Shown here: positions 27,888-37,173 of the stretch, piece by piece
Position numbering within the stretch: position 1 is the stretch's first letter
Layout: every line of letters starts with the position of its first letter
Source: Sediminispirochaeta smaragdinae DSM 11293
GTDB lineage: Bacteria > Spirochaetota > Spirochaetia > DSM-16054 > Sediminispirochaetaceae
Assembly: GCF_000143985.1 (NCBI RefSeq)
Contig: NC_014364.1
Coordinates: forward strand, 4,092,001 to 4,156,000
DNA: 64,000 nt
Reading direction: 5' to 3'
Notes under the pieces: model-generated
Databases searched by the model: none
What the model saw: the letters and a program-made list of their open reading frames with translations, nothing else
Told to the model about the DNA's origin: nothing
Translations under genes and position numbers: made by a program

Positions 27888-29926
27888 GGGACCTCCGAAT
27901 CGGGTAAAGGGTCGGGATGGAGCGCGAAACTGCGTAAATCCTGCATGAGATTCTCCCCCGAATCGCCGATAACTTCAAGCGCATCATATACACCCTCTAC
28001 GCTCCTGTTTACCCGGGCGGCACTCTTTCCCCGGACCACGGCCCAGGCGGCCCGGCCCGTGGAGTTTTCAAGCTCCCCTATCCTCCGGCCAGGGGCCAGG
28101 AGATACCCTCCGTCGACCACCCCCTCCACGGCACGAATTTTCGAAAGCTCACCGATGCTTCGTACAACCCCTTTCTGCGCAAAGGCAAGGATCACCGAAG
28201 CGAAGCCCTCCGGAGGCCAGGAGGCTCCGGCCCGCACCAGAACATCATGGTTTTGCGGCGACAGCCTTCCTTCTATGGCCAGATCAATCTGAAGATCAAG
28301 GATATCGACCCCGGTAAGGGCGGGGATGAGCAGCTCCTCATAGGCCCCTCCGATCCGGCATGCAAGTTCATTAATCTTTATCCCCTCCTCACCAACCAAA
28401 AGCTGAACATAGATAGGCCCGGAGGGAATAGGAAAGCCCCTGACAAAGCGGTCGCATAATGCAAACACCTCCCGGCTGCGGGCTGCATGGAGGGAGGGGT
28501 AACGATGTGCAGGGCAGATGCCGATATGGGGACCGGAAGAGAGCGTGGCCCGATCCGTGAGGAGAAGAGGAACGAGACGCCCCTCTTCCACCCAGCCGCT
28601 GAAGGTCACCTCGTCCGCAGGGTAAAAGGTCTCAACCATGGCCTTTGCTTCCCTGCTGCAGGCAAGCGTTGCAGACAGCCTTTGATAAAGTTCTTCTTCG
28701 CTTTCGACCCGAACAACCCCTCGCTGGCCCTGACTATCCACCGGTTTGAGCACCGCAGGGAAACCTGGCAAAGCGATGGGGACAGGGCCGGTATCAGCAG
28801 CGGAAGCGGTTTCTTCGCCGATAAGGCTCCAGGGAAGAGTCGGCAGCCCCAACGCCTCCAGGCGCCGCTTCATCACCCGCTTGTTGGTAACCGCAAGGGC
28901 GATTTCCGGCCTCAAGGCCCCCGGCAGCAAAAAGTGATCGGCAACAAGAGAGACGGTAAGCACCGGCTGGTCTGTCCCTGCGGTAGCCACACCCCGAATG
29001 GGGATGCCCTTCCACATCGCATCGATACAGGCTGCTATACTCTGTTCTCCGTCAAAGGTGTCTGCGGAAAGAAAATAGTCGGCAGCCGAAACACCGGGAG
29101 CCGAACTGTCCCTGTCGCTTACCGCAACGATGAGGGAACGCTTCTTGGCTCGACGGATCAGTCCCAGCTGCCCTCCCCCGGCACCTACGACAAGAAGAGC
29201 CCGCCTCGAAGAGCGAAGAGGGTCCCTTCGCCAGGGCAACAGATAGCTTGCCAGGGATAAGGTTCCCCGGACAAGGGAGGATGCAGGATGGCGGCTTGTT
29301 CCCGGGAGTGAAGGAGGAGTCCCTGCCCCTATCGTTGCCGTAGCCCCCCCAGCCGTAAGAAGAAGGCTTTCGGCTTTGCGGGAGTGGCGCACAAGCTCCA
29401 CCGAAAGATAACGGCAGGCAGCCGGTGCGAGAAACAGCGACCGGGCGCAGCTCCTGGAGAAGAGGCGAAAACTCGACGGTATTAGTTTCTTTCTGCCGGA
29501 GGCAAGGTGAAAGAGGGTGCTGCGCAGGCTGCTGCCGAGGTTCCGCAAGGAACTCCTTCTTCCCCTTTCGGGAACACCGAAAACAAGATTGGCCCCGCCC
29601 TCTTTTACGGCAAGAAGCTTCTCCACATCTTCGGGCCTGTGGCCAAAGTCGTCGTCTAGGGTAAGAAACCACGATCCCCGTCCACGGAGGATTCCTTCCA
29701 GCGTCGCCCGCTGCTGTCCCGATCGTACGGGAAGCTCACAAAGCACATCCACGATTCCCTCCTCGATGAGGGGAACAAGAAGATCCCGGCTTTCGTCGCT
29801 GCTGCCATCGAGAACAACGATGATCTCCCGATCGAGGCCAAGGCGCCGCAGTACATCCGAGAGGCTACGGCAAAGGGGCACAAGGGTTGCTGCTCCGTTA
29901 TAGGAGGGAATAACAACGCTAATCAT
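27884..29926 (-). CDS. Fusion of GT2 glycosyltransferase and ATP-grasp ligase
   Basis: 680 residues from the ATG at 29926, which gives MISVVIPSYNG, the normal GT2 N-terminus; the upstream extension to 30136 overlaps the neighbour gene and has no family match. Residues 1 to about 215 are a GT2 domain like polyprenyl-phosphate glycosyltransferases, with the nucleotide-sugar motif LTLDDDF (Asp91-93). There are no C-terminal membrane helices. After a linker, residues 243-256 start a second Rossmann-like domain (ALLVVGAGGGQLGL) of an ATP-grasp enzyme, with the phosphate-binding Lys in FPAVLKPVDSQG and the metal-binding INELACRIGG near the C-terminus. The fusion suggests that one product is both glycosylated and ligated to a carboxylate or amine. 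It overlaps both neighbours by 4 bases. Confidence 0.82.
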   Translation of the reverse strand: MISVVIPSYNGAATLVPLCRSLSDVLRRLGLDREIIVVLDGSSDESRDLLVPLIEEGIVDVLCELPVRSGQQRATLEGILRGRGSWFLTLDDDFGHRPEDVEKLLAVKEGGANLVFGVPERGRRSSLRNLGSSLRSTLFHLASGRKKLIPSSFRLFSRSCARSLFLAPAACRYLSVELVRHSRKAESLLLTAGGATATIGAGTPPSLPGTSRHPASSLVRGTLSLASYLLPWRRDPLRSSRRALLVVGAGGGQLGLIRRAKKRSLIVAVSDRDSSAPGVSAADYFLSADTFDGEQSIAACIDAMWKGIPIRGVATAGTDQPVLTVSLVADHFLLPGALRPEIALAVTNKRVMKRRLEALGLPTLPWSLIGEETASAADTGPVPIALPGFPAVLKPVDSQGQRGVVRVESEEELYQRLSATLACSREAKAMVETFYPADEVTFSGWVEEGRLVPLLLTDRATLSSGPHIGICPAHRYPSLHAARSREVFALCDRFVRGFPIPSGPIYVQLLVGEEGIKINELACRIGGAYEELLIPALTGVDILDLQIDLAIEGRLSPQNHDVLVRAGASWPPEGFASVILAFAQKGVVRSIGELSKIRAVEGVVDGGYLLAPGRRIGELENSTGRAAWAVVRGKSAARVNRSVEGVYDALEVIGDSGENLMQDLRSFALHPDPLPDSEVP

Positions 29927-30300
29927 GGGAACACATTCCAGACCAAAAAGCCGGCAAAAATCAAGAGCCCTCCGGCGATGTGACGCAGGCTGATGCGCTC
30001 CCGAAGGATAACGGCACTGCCGAATATGACCAGAGGATAGGTAAGCCCCGTTGCCCCATACGCCTTGGTAAGGGAAAGGGAAGCAAGGGCCCTGGTATAA
30101 AGAAAGGGAACAGCAGCCACCACCACAAGTCCGCATATAAGGAATGGGTTCGCCGCCTTTCTTAAGAAACGCCTCACGGCGGCAAAAGGTGACACATTCT
30201 TCGAAGAATCGGAATCAGGCAGGGTACGATCCGCCCCCGCTTTCGTCAAAAGCTGGCCGACCGCCGATAGCACCACCGTCAGTGCCAAAAGCAGATTCAT
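29923..30300 (-). CDS. EmrE-like small membrane protein (ArnE/F-type flippase half)
   Basis: 125 residues with four hydrophobic helices in the EmrE/DMT fold. The ATG at 30300 begins MNLLLALTVVLSAVGQLLTK; the longer frame to 30489 only reads into the neighbour gene. A loop of about 35 polar residues after the first helix is longer than in drug-exporting SMR proteins. It is one of a pair, overlapping the second by 4 bases, as ArnE and ArnF form a heterodimer that flips a polyprenyl-phosphate sugar. Its overlap with the GT2-ATP-grasp gene supports this role. Confidence 0.72.
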   Translation of the reverse strand: MNLLLALTVVLSAVGQLLTKAGADRTLPDSDSSKNVSPFAAVRRFLRKAANPFLICGLVVVAAVPFLYTRALASLSLTKAYGATGLTYPLVIFGSAVILRERISLRHIAGGLLIFAGFLVWNVFP

Positions 30301-30689
30301 CCCTGCCCCTTTGTATCCGCCGTACCGATCAGGGCAACCCCGGCAGTCACCAGGATCATGCCCGCAAGCGTTCCCCAGCTTAAGTCTTCGCCGAGAAAGA
30401 GCGCGGCGGCAAGGGGCACCAGGCAGTAGCCGAGGCTCATCACCGGATAGGCAAAGGAAAGGGAAAGATAGCGCACAATCAGTACCCAACTGACGCCTCG
30501 TGCGCCGAGGAAACAGTAGAGGGCAAGGGTATAGATGTTGAACGGCGAGGCACCGGATGCAATGGCACGCCCGGAAAGGGCCGCGGAGAGCTGTCCGGCT
30601 GTCAGCAGAAGAAGCGGAACGGCCAAGGCAATTCCATGAGACCTGTGAGAGGAGTGAGCTAACGACGCTCCTCTATTGCTCCTCGTCAT
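30297..30689 (-). CDS. EmrE-like small membrane protein, second half of pair
   Basis: 130 residues with four hydrophobic helices ending LVTAGVALIGTADTKGQG. The ATG at 30689 (MTRSNRGAS) is chosen; the longer frame to 30803 lies wholly within ftsK. Its start overlaps the ftsK 3' end by 17 bases. Together with the preceding gene it most likely forms a lipid-carrier flippase. The closest functional analogy is ArnE/ArnF, inferred from the pairing and from the GT2 enzyme next door. Confidence 0.72.
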   Translation of the reverse strand: MTRSNRGASLAHSSHRSHGIALAVPLLLLTAGQLSAALSGRAIASGASPFNIYTLALYCFLGARGVSWVLIVRYLSLSFAYPVMSLGYCLVPLAAALFLGEDLSWGTLAGMILVTAGVALIGTADTKGQG

Positions 30690-33093
30690 CACCCCGGCCC
30701 TCTCGATAACGATCGGGAACGTGGATAATCTCCCGGGGCTTGGAGCCGTTCTGGGGTCCGACGATTCCCCGCTCTTCCATCTCTTCCACGAGCCGTGCGG
30801 CACGATTGTAGCCGATCTTTAGTCTGCGCTGCAGGTAACTGGCGCTCGCCTTTCCTGCTGTGGTAACGATCTCCAGAGCCTTGTCCATGAGCGGATCATC
30901 GATTCCACCACCGTCAAAGAGGGTATCCGAATCCTCGTCGTCGATAAAAATTTCGTCGTCGATATATTCGGGCTCACCAAGAGTTCGTACATAGGCTGCA
31001 ATACGTTCGACTTCCTCTTCGCTCAGATAGGCACCCTGAATTCGGGAAGGCACAGGATCCCATGCGCTGGTAAAGAGCATGTCCCCGCGCCCCAGCAGCT
31101 TCTCGGCTCCCACGGCGTCGATGATGATTCGGGAATCGAACTTACCCGCCACCATGAAGGCGATCCTGCTCGGGATGTTGGCTTTGATCAATCCGGTGAT
31201 GACATCGATGGAGGGACGCTGGGTTGCCAGCACAAGATGGATGCCCACCGCGCGGCTCATGGCAGCAAGACGTGCAAGGGTGGATTCAAGCTCCTTCCCT
31301 GTTGTGGCCATGAGGTCGGCAAACTCGTCGATGATCACCACGAGATAGGGAAGCGGTCTGGTGGCCAGACGTTTTTTCTTCACCTTTCGGTTGTAGGAGC
31401 GAATATCCCGGACACCGAGGGAGTCGAGCAGAGCATAGCGGCGCTCCATTTCATACAGGCAGTACTGAAGTGCCTGAAAGGCCTTCTTCGGCTCGGTGAT
31501 GACCGGTGTCAGGAGGTGAGGAATATCGTTGTAGAGCTTCAACTCGACGATCTTCGGGTCGATGAGGATCATGTTGACCTCATCGGGGCTCCTCTTGTAC
31601 AAAATCGAACAGATAATCGAATTGACGCAGACCGATTTTCCCGAACCGGTGGCTCCCGCAATCAGCAGGTGAGGGGTCTGCACCAAATCGATGATCTGGG
31701 TTTCTCCGGTGATATCCTTGCCGAGGATGATGGGAACCTCTTTGTCGGAGTTTTCAAAGCTCTCATCCTCGATCATCTCCTTAAAACTGACCAGGGCCCG
31801 TTTTCGGTTCGGAACCTCGATTCCTACTGCGTGTTTACCCGGTATGGGAGCAACGATTCTGACCCGGCTGGCTGCCAGACGCAGGGCAATGTTGTCGGCA
31901 AGATTGACGATCTTCGAAAGCTTGACCCCGGGCGCAGGAAGAATCTCAAACATGGTGATAACCGGTCCCTTCCTGATACCGGTCACCTCGGCCTGAATCT
32001 TGAACTCCCGTAGGGTATCTTTCAGAATTTCGGCGGACTCCCGGGTTGCCTCGTCTATCACCCAATATTTGCTGTCAGGATATTCATCGAGAAGATCATC
32101 CCGGGGCACCTCATATCGCATGATATTCCGTGCCACTGCCTGGTGAGAGGCGGGAACAGGGAGGACTTCCTCTTGCTCATCGTGCGCTTCATCTTCCTCG
32201 TCATCCTCATATTCCTCATCCTCGGGAACAAGGACCTCCTCGTCTTCATCATCGTCTTCACTTTCATCAAGGTCGATATCATCTATCTCCTCGTCATCTT
32301 CCAAACATACTTCGTCGGAACGGAGAGAAGCAAAGTCGAGATCGACGGGTTCCTCCTCGACATCTTCCTCAGGTTCCAATGAAACAGGCAGGTCATTCGG
32401 CAGATCATTCGATTCGGCAGGAGGCTCCTCCGCATACTCCTGATCTTCGACACGTTCATCTTCTAACACATGCTCATCTGTGGGAACCGGGGTCTCGGAA
32501 ATCTCAGGCAGTGGGGAAGTATCAACCCCCTTAAGCCGCCTTCTCTCAAACTCCTCCCACCAGGCATCGTCGTCCTCCTCTTCAGGCTCATCGGAAGAGG
32601 GCTGAGGAAGCGCAATGATACCCTTCTTGCGGGGACCTTTTTTTTCCCGGTCCGAAACCTCCGTGGTACGGCCGGAGAAGAGCTGTTGGGCGACAAGGTA
32701 AATGACGATGAGTTCGGCAAGTAGAAGGAGAAAAAGGATAAAGGAGCTTCCCCCCGAGCCAAAACGAGAAAGAAAAGCGTCCGCAGCCGCGGAACGGGGT
32801 GCCGGTTCGATGAGCTGCAGCCAAAACCCCGCGGTGACCATCGGCACCACGCCGGCGGTTGCAACGAAGAGGGGAAGTGGCGCAAATCCCTTCCGAAGTA
32901 AAAGGGCCGCACAAAAAAAGAGATAAGCGGGGATATACCAGGCTGCAATCCTGAAACCGGCGACAAGGAGCTCGCCGGAAAAGATAAACCACCCAGAGAC
33001 CCCTGATGTGGAAAGAGCCATGGAAACAGATAGGTAAGCGGCCGCAAGTATGAGGACAATGGCTGTTGCCATAGTAGGCTTAGAAAAACGCAA
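30673..33093 (-). CDS. ftsK: FtsK/SpoIIIE DNA translocase
   Basis: 806-residue septal DNA pump. Four membrane helices occupy about residues 8-130, then a very acidic linker of about 200 residues (runs of Glu and Asp around 185-320), and then the RecA-like motor: Walker A GATGSGKSVCVNS (about residue 480), Walker B VVIIDEFADLM, and a C-terminal gamma domain (about 740-790) that in the family reads KOPS sites. The acidic linker makes long antisense shadow frames. Full length for the family. Confidence 0.95.
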   Translation of the reverse strand: MRFSKPTMATAIVLILAAAYLSVSMALSTSGVSGWFIFSGELLVAGFRIAAWYIPAYLFFCAALLLRKGFAPLPLFVATAGVVPMVTAGFWLQLIEPAPRSAAADAFLSRFGSGGSSFILFLLLLAELIVIYLVAQQLFSGRTTEVSDREKKGPRKKGIIALPQPSSDEPEEEDDDAWWEEFERRRLKGVDTSPLPEISETPVPTDEHVLEDERVEDQEYAEEPPAESNDLPNDLPVSLEPEEDVEEEPVDLDFASLRSDEVCLEDDEEIDDIDLDESEDDDEDEEVLVPEDEEYEDDEEDEAHDEQEEVLPVPASHQAVARNIMRYEVPRDDLLDEYPDSKYWVIDEATRESAEILKDTLREFKIQAEVTGIRKGPVITMFEILPAPGVKLSKIVNLADNIALRLAASRVRIVAPIPGKHAVGIEVPNRKRALVSFKEMIEDESFENSDKEVPIILGKDITGETQIIDLVQTPHLLIAGATGSGKSVCVNSIICSILYKRSPDEVNMILIDPKIVELKLYNDIPHLLTPVITEPKKAFQALQYCLYEMERRYALLDSLGVRDIRSYNRKVKKKRLATRPLPYLVVIIDEFADLMATTGKELESTLARLAAMSRAVGIHLVLATQRPSIDVITGLIKANIPSRIAFMVAGKFDSRIIIDAVGAEKLLGRGDMLFTSAWDPVPSRIQGAYLSEEEVERIAAYVRTLGEPEYIDDEIFIDDEDSDTLFDGGGIDDPLMDKALEIVTTAGKASASYLQRRLKIGYNRAARLVEEMEERGIVGPQNGSKPREIIHVPDRYREGRGDDEEQ

Positions 33094-33164
33094 GATTATT
33101 CTTCCTTTCCGTTCAAATAGTTCGCGCTTCTAGTATCGGCGGAAACGGCCGAGGCCTGAGTCCG

Positions 33165-33959
33165 CTATAGAAGAATGAACCCCAGTATACCGGCGGGAAT
33201 GAGATAAAAGGAAAAGTAGTAAAGCTTCCCTCGCCGAATCAATCTCAAAAGCAAAACAAGACTCGCCATGCCGACGATAAAGGCCGAGAGGAAACCGGCA
33301 ATAAGCGATGAGGGGGGGACCGTCGCCAGCAGAGATCCGACGTCGCGAAGTTCGAGTAGCAAAGCCCCGGCAATGGCTGGCAAGCTGATAAGAAAGGAAA
33401 ACTCCCCGGCGCTTTCCCGATTCATGCCGGAGGCCAGGGCCGCCGAGATGGTAATCCCCGAACGGCTTATGCCCGGAAGGACCCCAAGTCCCTGGGCCAA
33501 ACCGGTAAAAAGGCCGTGCCGAAGGCCGAGTCCTTCATAACCGATATTTCCAGAAAAGCGTTTCGCACCAAGCAATATGAGACCGGTAACGACAAGAAGG
33601 GCAGCAACGGCCCTAGGAAACCGGCCGACATCCAAACCTTCGAGGAAAAGGCCGAGGACTCCGGTTACCAGTGTGGCTGCAAGGATGATAAGAATCAAAT
33701 GCAAATTCTGATTATCTTCTTCATCCCGTTTGCCCGTGATCAGATGGCCGAGAGCGAGGAACAGTCTTCCAACCTTTGCACGGAAAACCCATATAACAAC
33801 AAAAAGGGTTGCAACATGAAGAATAACATCAAACAGTATCGGAACATCTTCAAGATCCATAAAGTATTTCATGAGAGCAAGATGTCCTGAGCTTGAAACA
33901 GGAAGGAATTCGGTTACCCCTTGTAATGCACCCAAAAAAAGTGCCTGTACCATACTCAT
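33165..33959 (-). CDS. uppP: Undecaprenyl-diphosphate phosphatase UppP/BacA
   Basis: 264-residue membrane enzyme that recycles the polyprenyl carrier for peptidoglycan and glycan synthesis. Motif GVTEFLPVSSSGHL near the N-terminus and GISRSGITI in the middle are diagnostic, with about eight helices. The ATG at 33959 has AAGGAG 8 bases upstream; the longer frame to 34145 would run into the transglycosylase gene. Its carrier-recycling role fits the nearby lipid-linked glycosylation and murein genes. Confidence 0.95.
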   Translation of the reverse strand: MSMVQALFLGALQGVTEFLPVSSSGHLALMKYFMDLEDVPILFDVILHVATLFVVIWVFRAKVGRLFLALGHLITGKRDEEDNQNLHLILIILAATLVTGVLGLFLEGLDVGRFPRAVAALLVVTGLILLGAKRFSGNIGYEGLGLRHGLFTGLAQGLGVLPGISRSGITISAALASGMNRESAGEFSFLISLPAIAGALLLELRDVGSLLATVPPSSLIAGFLSAFIVGMASLVLLLRLIRRGKLYYFSFYLIPAGILGFILL

Positions 33960-33981
33960 ATCGTAGCTCCTTCTTGTATTG

Positions 33982-36237
33982 TCAGCGTTTCGGGAAAAAG
34001 GTATCGACCGGCCAGAGGGGCCCCTCCGGAGAGTCGGCCCGGTAAAGATAGCGATAAATGGAGGTTGAGACAAGGAGCTTTCTTCCGTAATACTGGGTTT
34101 CGGCAAAGGGGATGGTCTCGGCAAACAGATCATCGGGAAGATCACTATTCGAACTACGCCAGCGTCTGACTCGTGTCAATCCCCCGTTGTAAGCAAAAAG
34201 CGCTTCGGAAATATTATCCGTACGTCCGGCAAGGTGAGCAAGGTACCAGGCGCCAATGGACAGATTCAGACGGGGATCATGAAGATCCTCATTCGAGGGA
34301 ATCTTCAGCCCCATTCTGCCGGCAACATCCCTCGCTGTAGAAGGCATCAACTGGCTCAAACCAACGGCTCCTACACGACTGTAGATATCGGGAGTAAAAT
34401 GGCTTTCTTCCCGAACCAGGGCATAAAAGAGATTCTCCTCAAGGCCTTCTCGTTCCGTCACCTCATGTACATAGGCCCGAAAGGGACGGGGATAAAGGAT
34501 ACGGAGCTCTTCATTGCCGCTTATCCCTCGCTCATTTGCAAAACGATCGAAACGGCGGATTGCTTCAAGATGATGCCCCTCATGGGAAAGTCCCTTTACC
34601 GTGTCGATGATGAGACTCCGGGGAGGAAGAAAACCGCAAGACTCCAGGCGAGACAGCTCCTTTTCGGCTTCGAGAGAAAAGCCGTGATCGAGCAGTCCCC
34701 GGATAACTCTCATGCAACAGGGGAACGAGGATTCTTCCTGTGTAGCCTCATCTCGACCTTCGGCTGCCGGATAAAAAAAGGCGTAATCGGCCTCCTCTTC
34801 ACCGGAAAAGCGCTCCAAAGCCGAAGCAGCAAGAATACGATAGTAGCGCGCCGTTGTCCCGGAAGGAGGCAGATCGAGGATACGCCGAAAAAGCGTCTCT
34901 TGCATCCCGTCCTCGGGCAAAAGAGCAAGCTGGCGACCTCTGGCAGCCAGATAGTAGTATCGTGAGGCCGAAGCAGCGGGAAGATCCCTGCCAAGGGAAC
35001 GGGCAATCGTATCGATCAGGGGCCACTCGCTCTGCCGGAGCAGTTCATCGAGAAGAGCACCAAGAGTATCGTCGAAATAACGGGGATCAACCATGTTGCC
35101 GAGGAGTTGAGGAATGGCGGATGCGGCACGATGAGGATCAGCGTGAACCAGAGAATCGAAACGGTACCACACAATACGCTGCATATGCAGGGAATCGAAG
35201 GAGGCCGCCTCGGCCGCGCTATCCACCGCCTCGTCGAACAGAGGAAGCGCATCATCGTATTGTCCGGCTCTTCTTGCCAGAAAACCGGCGGCCTCCAGGA
35301 GCGCCGCTTTACGCTCCGGGAAAGGTTCTACAAAAGGAAGAAGCTCAAGCGTATGATCGAACAGGAGCCCTGCGTCGCTACCGTAGCCACAATTTCTGAC
35401 AGCCGATAGATACAGAGGGGTTCCGGCGATCTCTGCACCGGCATCGCGAATCGCTATAAGAAATGTCGAAAGCACCTCTTTTCTGCTGCCCCCGTTCAAG
35501 GCCAGCAGAAGATCGGCAATCGCGTGTATCTCCCTATCCCGAGAAAGGTGAAGAGAGCCGCCACCATTGATAATCGAGGCCAAACCTTCCCCTGTCAGCT
35601 CCCCGTCATTCGAAACGAAGGCCTGAAGCAGGGAGGATGTTTCCCGCTCCGTCTCATATCGAGCCAAAGCCAAGGTAAGGGCGAGTCTTTGAGATGATGC
35701 TGGGTCCGCGTCGAGGGGAAGTTCTTGTTCCGCGGAGGCAAGGATCTCCATCCAGAGCCCCAAAGAGGCTCTGGTTTCATTAATCATCGTACGTAAACGA
35801 AGATCGGGATCGATTTTCTCTCCAGCGGAAAGCGACACAAGCTTGTGCAAAAGAATATGCACCTGCTCGCCGTTCCCCCCGGCCGCAGAGGCTTTTTGCG
35901 CTTGATCAAAATACAGCAGTCCGAGCCGATACCGTGCTTCCCGTCGAAATTCGGGAGAGGCGAGGTTAGAAGCCTTTATGAAGAAGTTTTCTGCGTTGGT
36001 CTGTTCCCCACAACGAAGCTGATCCATCGCCACAAAAAAAAGGGCGTCTCCCTTCGTCTCGTCGGATAGCCGAACAGACGCCGTTTCGATATCTCTCGAG
36101 GGATAAAGGGCGGAGGTCCACAGTATAAAAAAAAGAAGAAGGAAAAAAAGCAGACTATTTCGTCGGAATAAATATTTTTTGTTCGGCAAAGATGATATCT
36201 GGATTATTGATGTTGTTTTCTTCCGCAATTTGTCCAT
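33982..36237 (-). CDS. Soluble lytic transglycosylase (SLT) with helical N-terminal domain
   Basis: Cleaves peptidoglycan glycan strands. The C-terminal SLT domain has the catalytic Glu in FYALVREESHF, followed by GAVGLSQLMPSTA and the SIGAWYLAHL and ALFAYNGG segments. The long N-terminal part is alpha-helical with TPR-like repeats, as in Slt70, after a hydrophobic signal (LLFFLLLFFILWTSA). The start is uncertain: an ATG at 36237 and a TTG at 36189 both lie inside the end of the LysM gene and neither has a good ribosome site, so translational coupling is likely. It sits 22 bases upstream of uppP. Confidence 0.88.
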   Translation of the reverse strand: MDKLRKKTTSIIQISSLPNKKYLFRRNSLLFFLLLFFILWTSALYPSRDIETASVRLSDETKGDALFFVAMDQLRCGEQTNAENFFIKASNLASPEFRREARYRLGLLYFDQAQKASAAGGNGEQVHILLHKLVSLSAGEKIDPDLRLRTMINETRASLGLWMEILASAEQELPLDADPASSQRLALTLALARYETERETSSLLQAFVSNDGELTGEGLASIINGGGSLHLSRDREIHAIADLLLALNGGSRKEVLSTFLIAIRDAGAEIAGTPLYLSAVRNCGYGSDAGLLFDHTLELLPFVEPFPERKAALLEAAGFLARRAGQYDDALPLFDEAVDSAAEAASFDSLHMQRIVWYRFDSLVHADPHRAASAIPQLLGNMVDPRYFDDTLGALLDELLRQSEWPLIDTIARSLGRDLPAASASRYYYLAARGRQLALLPEDGMQETLFRRILDLPPSGTTARYYRILAASALERFSGEEEADYAFFYPAAEGRDEATQEESSFPCCMRVIRGLLDHGFSLEAEKELSRLESCGFLPPRSLIIDTVKGLSHEGHHLEAIRRFDRFANERGISGNEELRILYPRPFRAYVHEVTEREGLEENLFYALVREESHFTPDIYSRVGAVGLSQLMPSTARDVAGRMGLKIPSNEDLHDPRLNLSIGAWYLAHLAGRTDNISEALFAYNGGLTRVRRWRSSNSDLPDDLFAETIPFAETQYYGRKLLVSTSIYRYLYRADSPEGPLWPVDTFFPKR

Positions 36238-37090
36238 AAAGCCAAGGGGTACTATAAAAGGAAGAGGATATGTCCCAGAGTGTATCACCCCAGCGGATTC
36301 TGTACCAGACCCCCTCGACCTCAACCCTCACCGTTTCTCTCTCGGGAACAGGTGCCTGCTCGACCGTCGCCTGCGGCACGGGAACAGGCACGGGAGGAGA
36401 TTCCGCAACGGGTGCCGTCTGTTCCACCTCGTTTCCTGACGCCCGAAGGGGAAGAGCCTTTTCTCCCGGAAGGTAGTTCATCAGGCAATAGATAAGAAGC
36501 CCGATAAAGGCAAGGGAAAGGATCACAAGCAGGGTGATAAGCAGGGGGCGAATCCGACTTCTCCGGGGTACTTCCTCTTCAAGGGGATAATCATCAGATG
36601 TTTCGGAGAAAAAATCCTCGGAAGGAGGAACATCCTCGTCCGAATCACCATCCAATTCGTCAAAGGGAAAATCCGGTTCAAATCCTTCGGAAGGTTCCTG
36701 TGAAAGATCAAAATCAGGAATGTCGTACGCCGAGGGAGTTCCGTTGTCGTCGATTCGTACCGAAAGTGTCCGTTTTTCCCCGGACTGCCCCTCACTCGCC
36801 TCGGCCGTAAGGTTCCCATCATCGTCGATTCCAACGACCAGTTCGATTTCAGGACTTCCTTTTGCCGCGGCCGGAATATTTTCGATCAAAAGGCTGCCTA
36901 TATAACTGGCACTCTCGATCTCTTCTCTACCACGATACAGATCGATCTGGACATTGGTTTGTCGATCATTTACCGTCGTCAAAACCAAACGCTTTTTGGC
37001 CCGTTTTCCCTCTTCCATGATGGGATAAAACGAACCGTCAGCGATCTTTATTCCGATCCTGGAATCTGCCACTGTTTTTCTCCTCTTCAT
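36155..37090 (-). CDS. Hsp70 substrate-binding-like domain fused to membrane helix and LysM
   Basis: 311 residues from the ATG at 37090. The first about 115 residues resemble the beta-sandwich substrate-binding domain of DnaK/Hsp70: LVLTTVNDRQTNVQIDLYRG, a GSLLIENIPAAAKG loop, and IELVVGIDDDGNLTAEA follow the DnaK order. There is no ATPase domain. Next come an acidic Pro/Glu/Asp linker (about 120-175), one membrane helix (about 183-205), a Pro/Val/Glu stretch, and a C-terminal LysM domain (WGDTLWDISSSFY to KIFIPTK). The topology implies that the Hsp70-like part is cytoplasmic and LysM binds peptidoglycan outside. Its stop lies inside the next gene. Function unknown. Confidence 0.8.
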   Translation of the reverse strand: MKRRKTVADSRIGIKIADGSFYPIMEEGKRAKKRLVLTTVNDRQTNVQIDLYRGREEIESASYIGSLLIENIPAAAKGSPEIELVVGIDDDGNLTAEASEGQSGEKRTLSVRIDDNGTPSAYDIPDFDLSQEPSEGFEPDFPFDELDGDSDEDVPPSEDFFSETSDDYPLEEEVPRRSRIRPLLITLLVILSLAFIGLLIYCLMNYLPGEKALPLRASGNEVEQTAPVAESPPVPVPVPQATVEQAPVPERETVRVEVEGVWYRIRWGDTLWDISSSFYSTPWLYGQIAEENNINNPDIIFAEQKIFIPTK

Positions 37091-37173
37091 TCCAAGCCTA
37101 TAACCGCCACGAAAGCTTGTCAATAAAAAGGGCTTCCTTGACGCAGGACCAATTGCAAATCATAATACTGGTC

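Noticed and set aside
32058-32534. Acidic and basic frames on both strands in the ftsK linker region
   Set aside because: They arise from the Glu/Asp-rich linker of ftsK, which makes Arg/His/Pro-rich shadows on the other strand. No ribosome site or family match.
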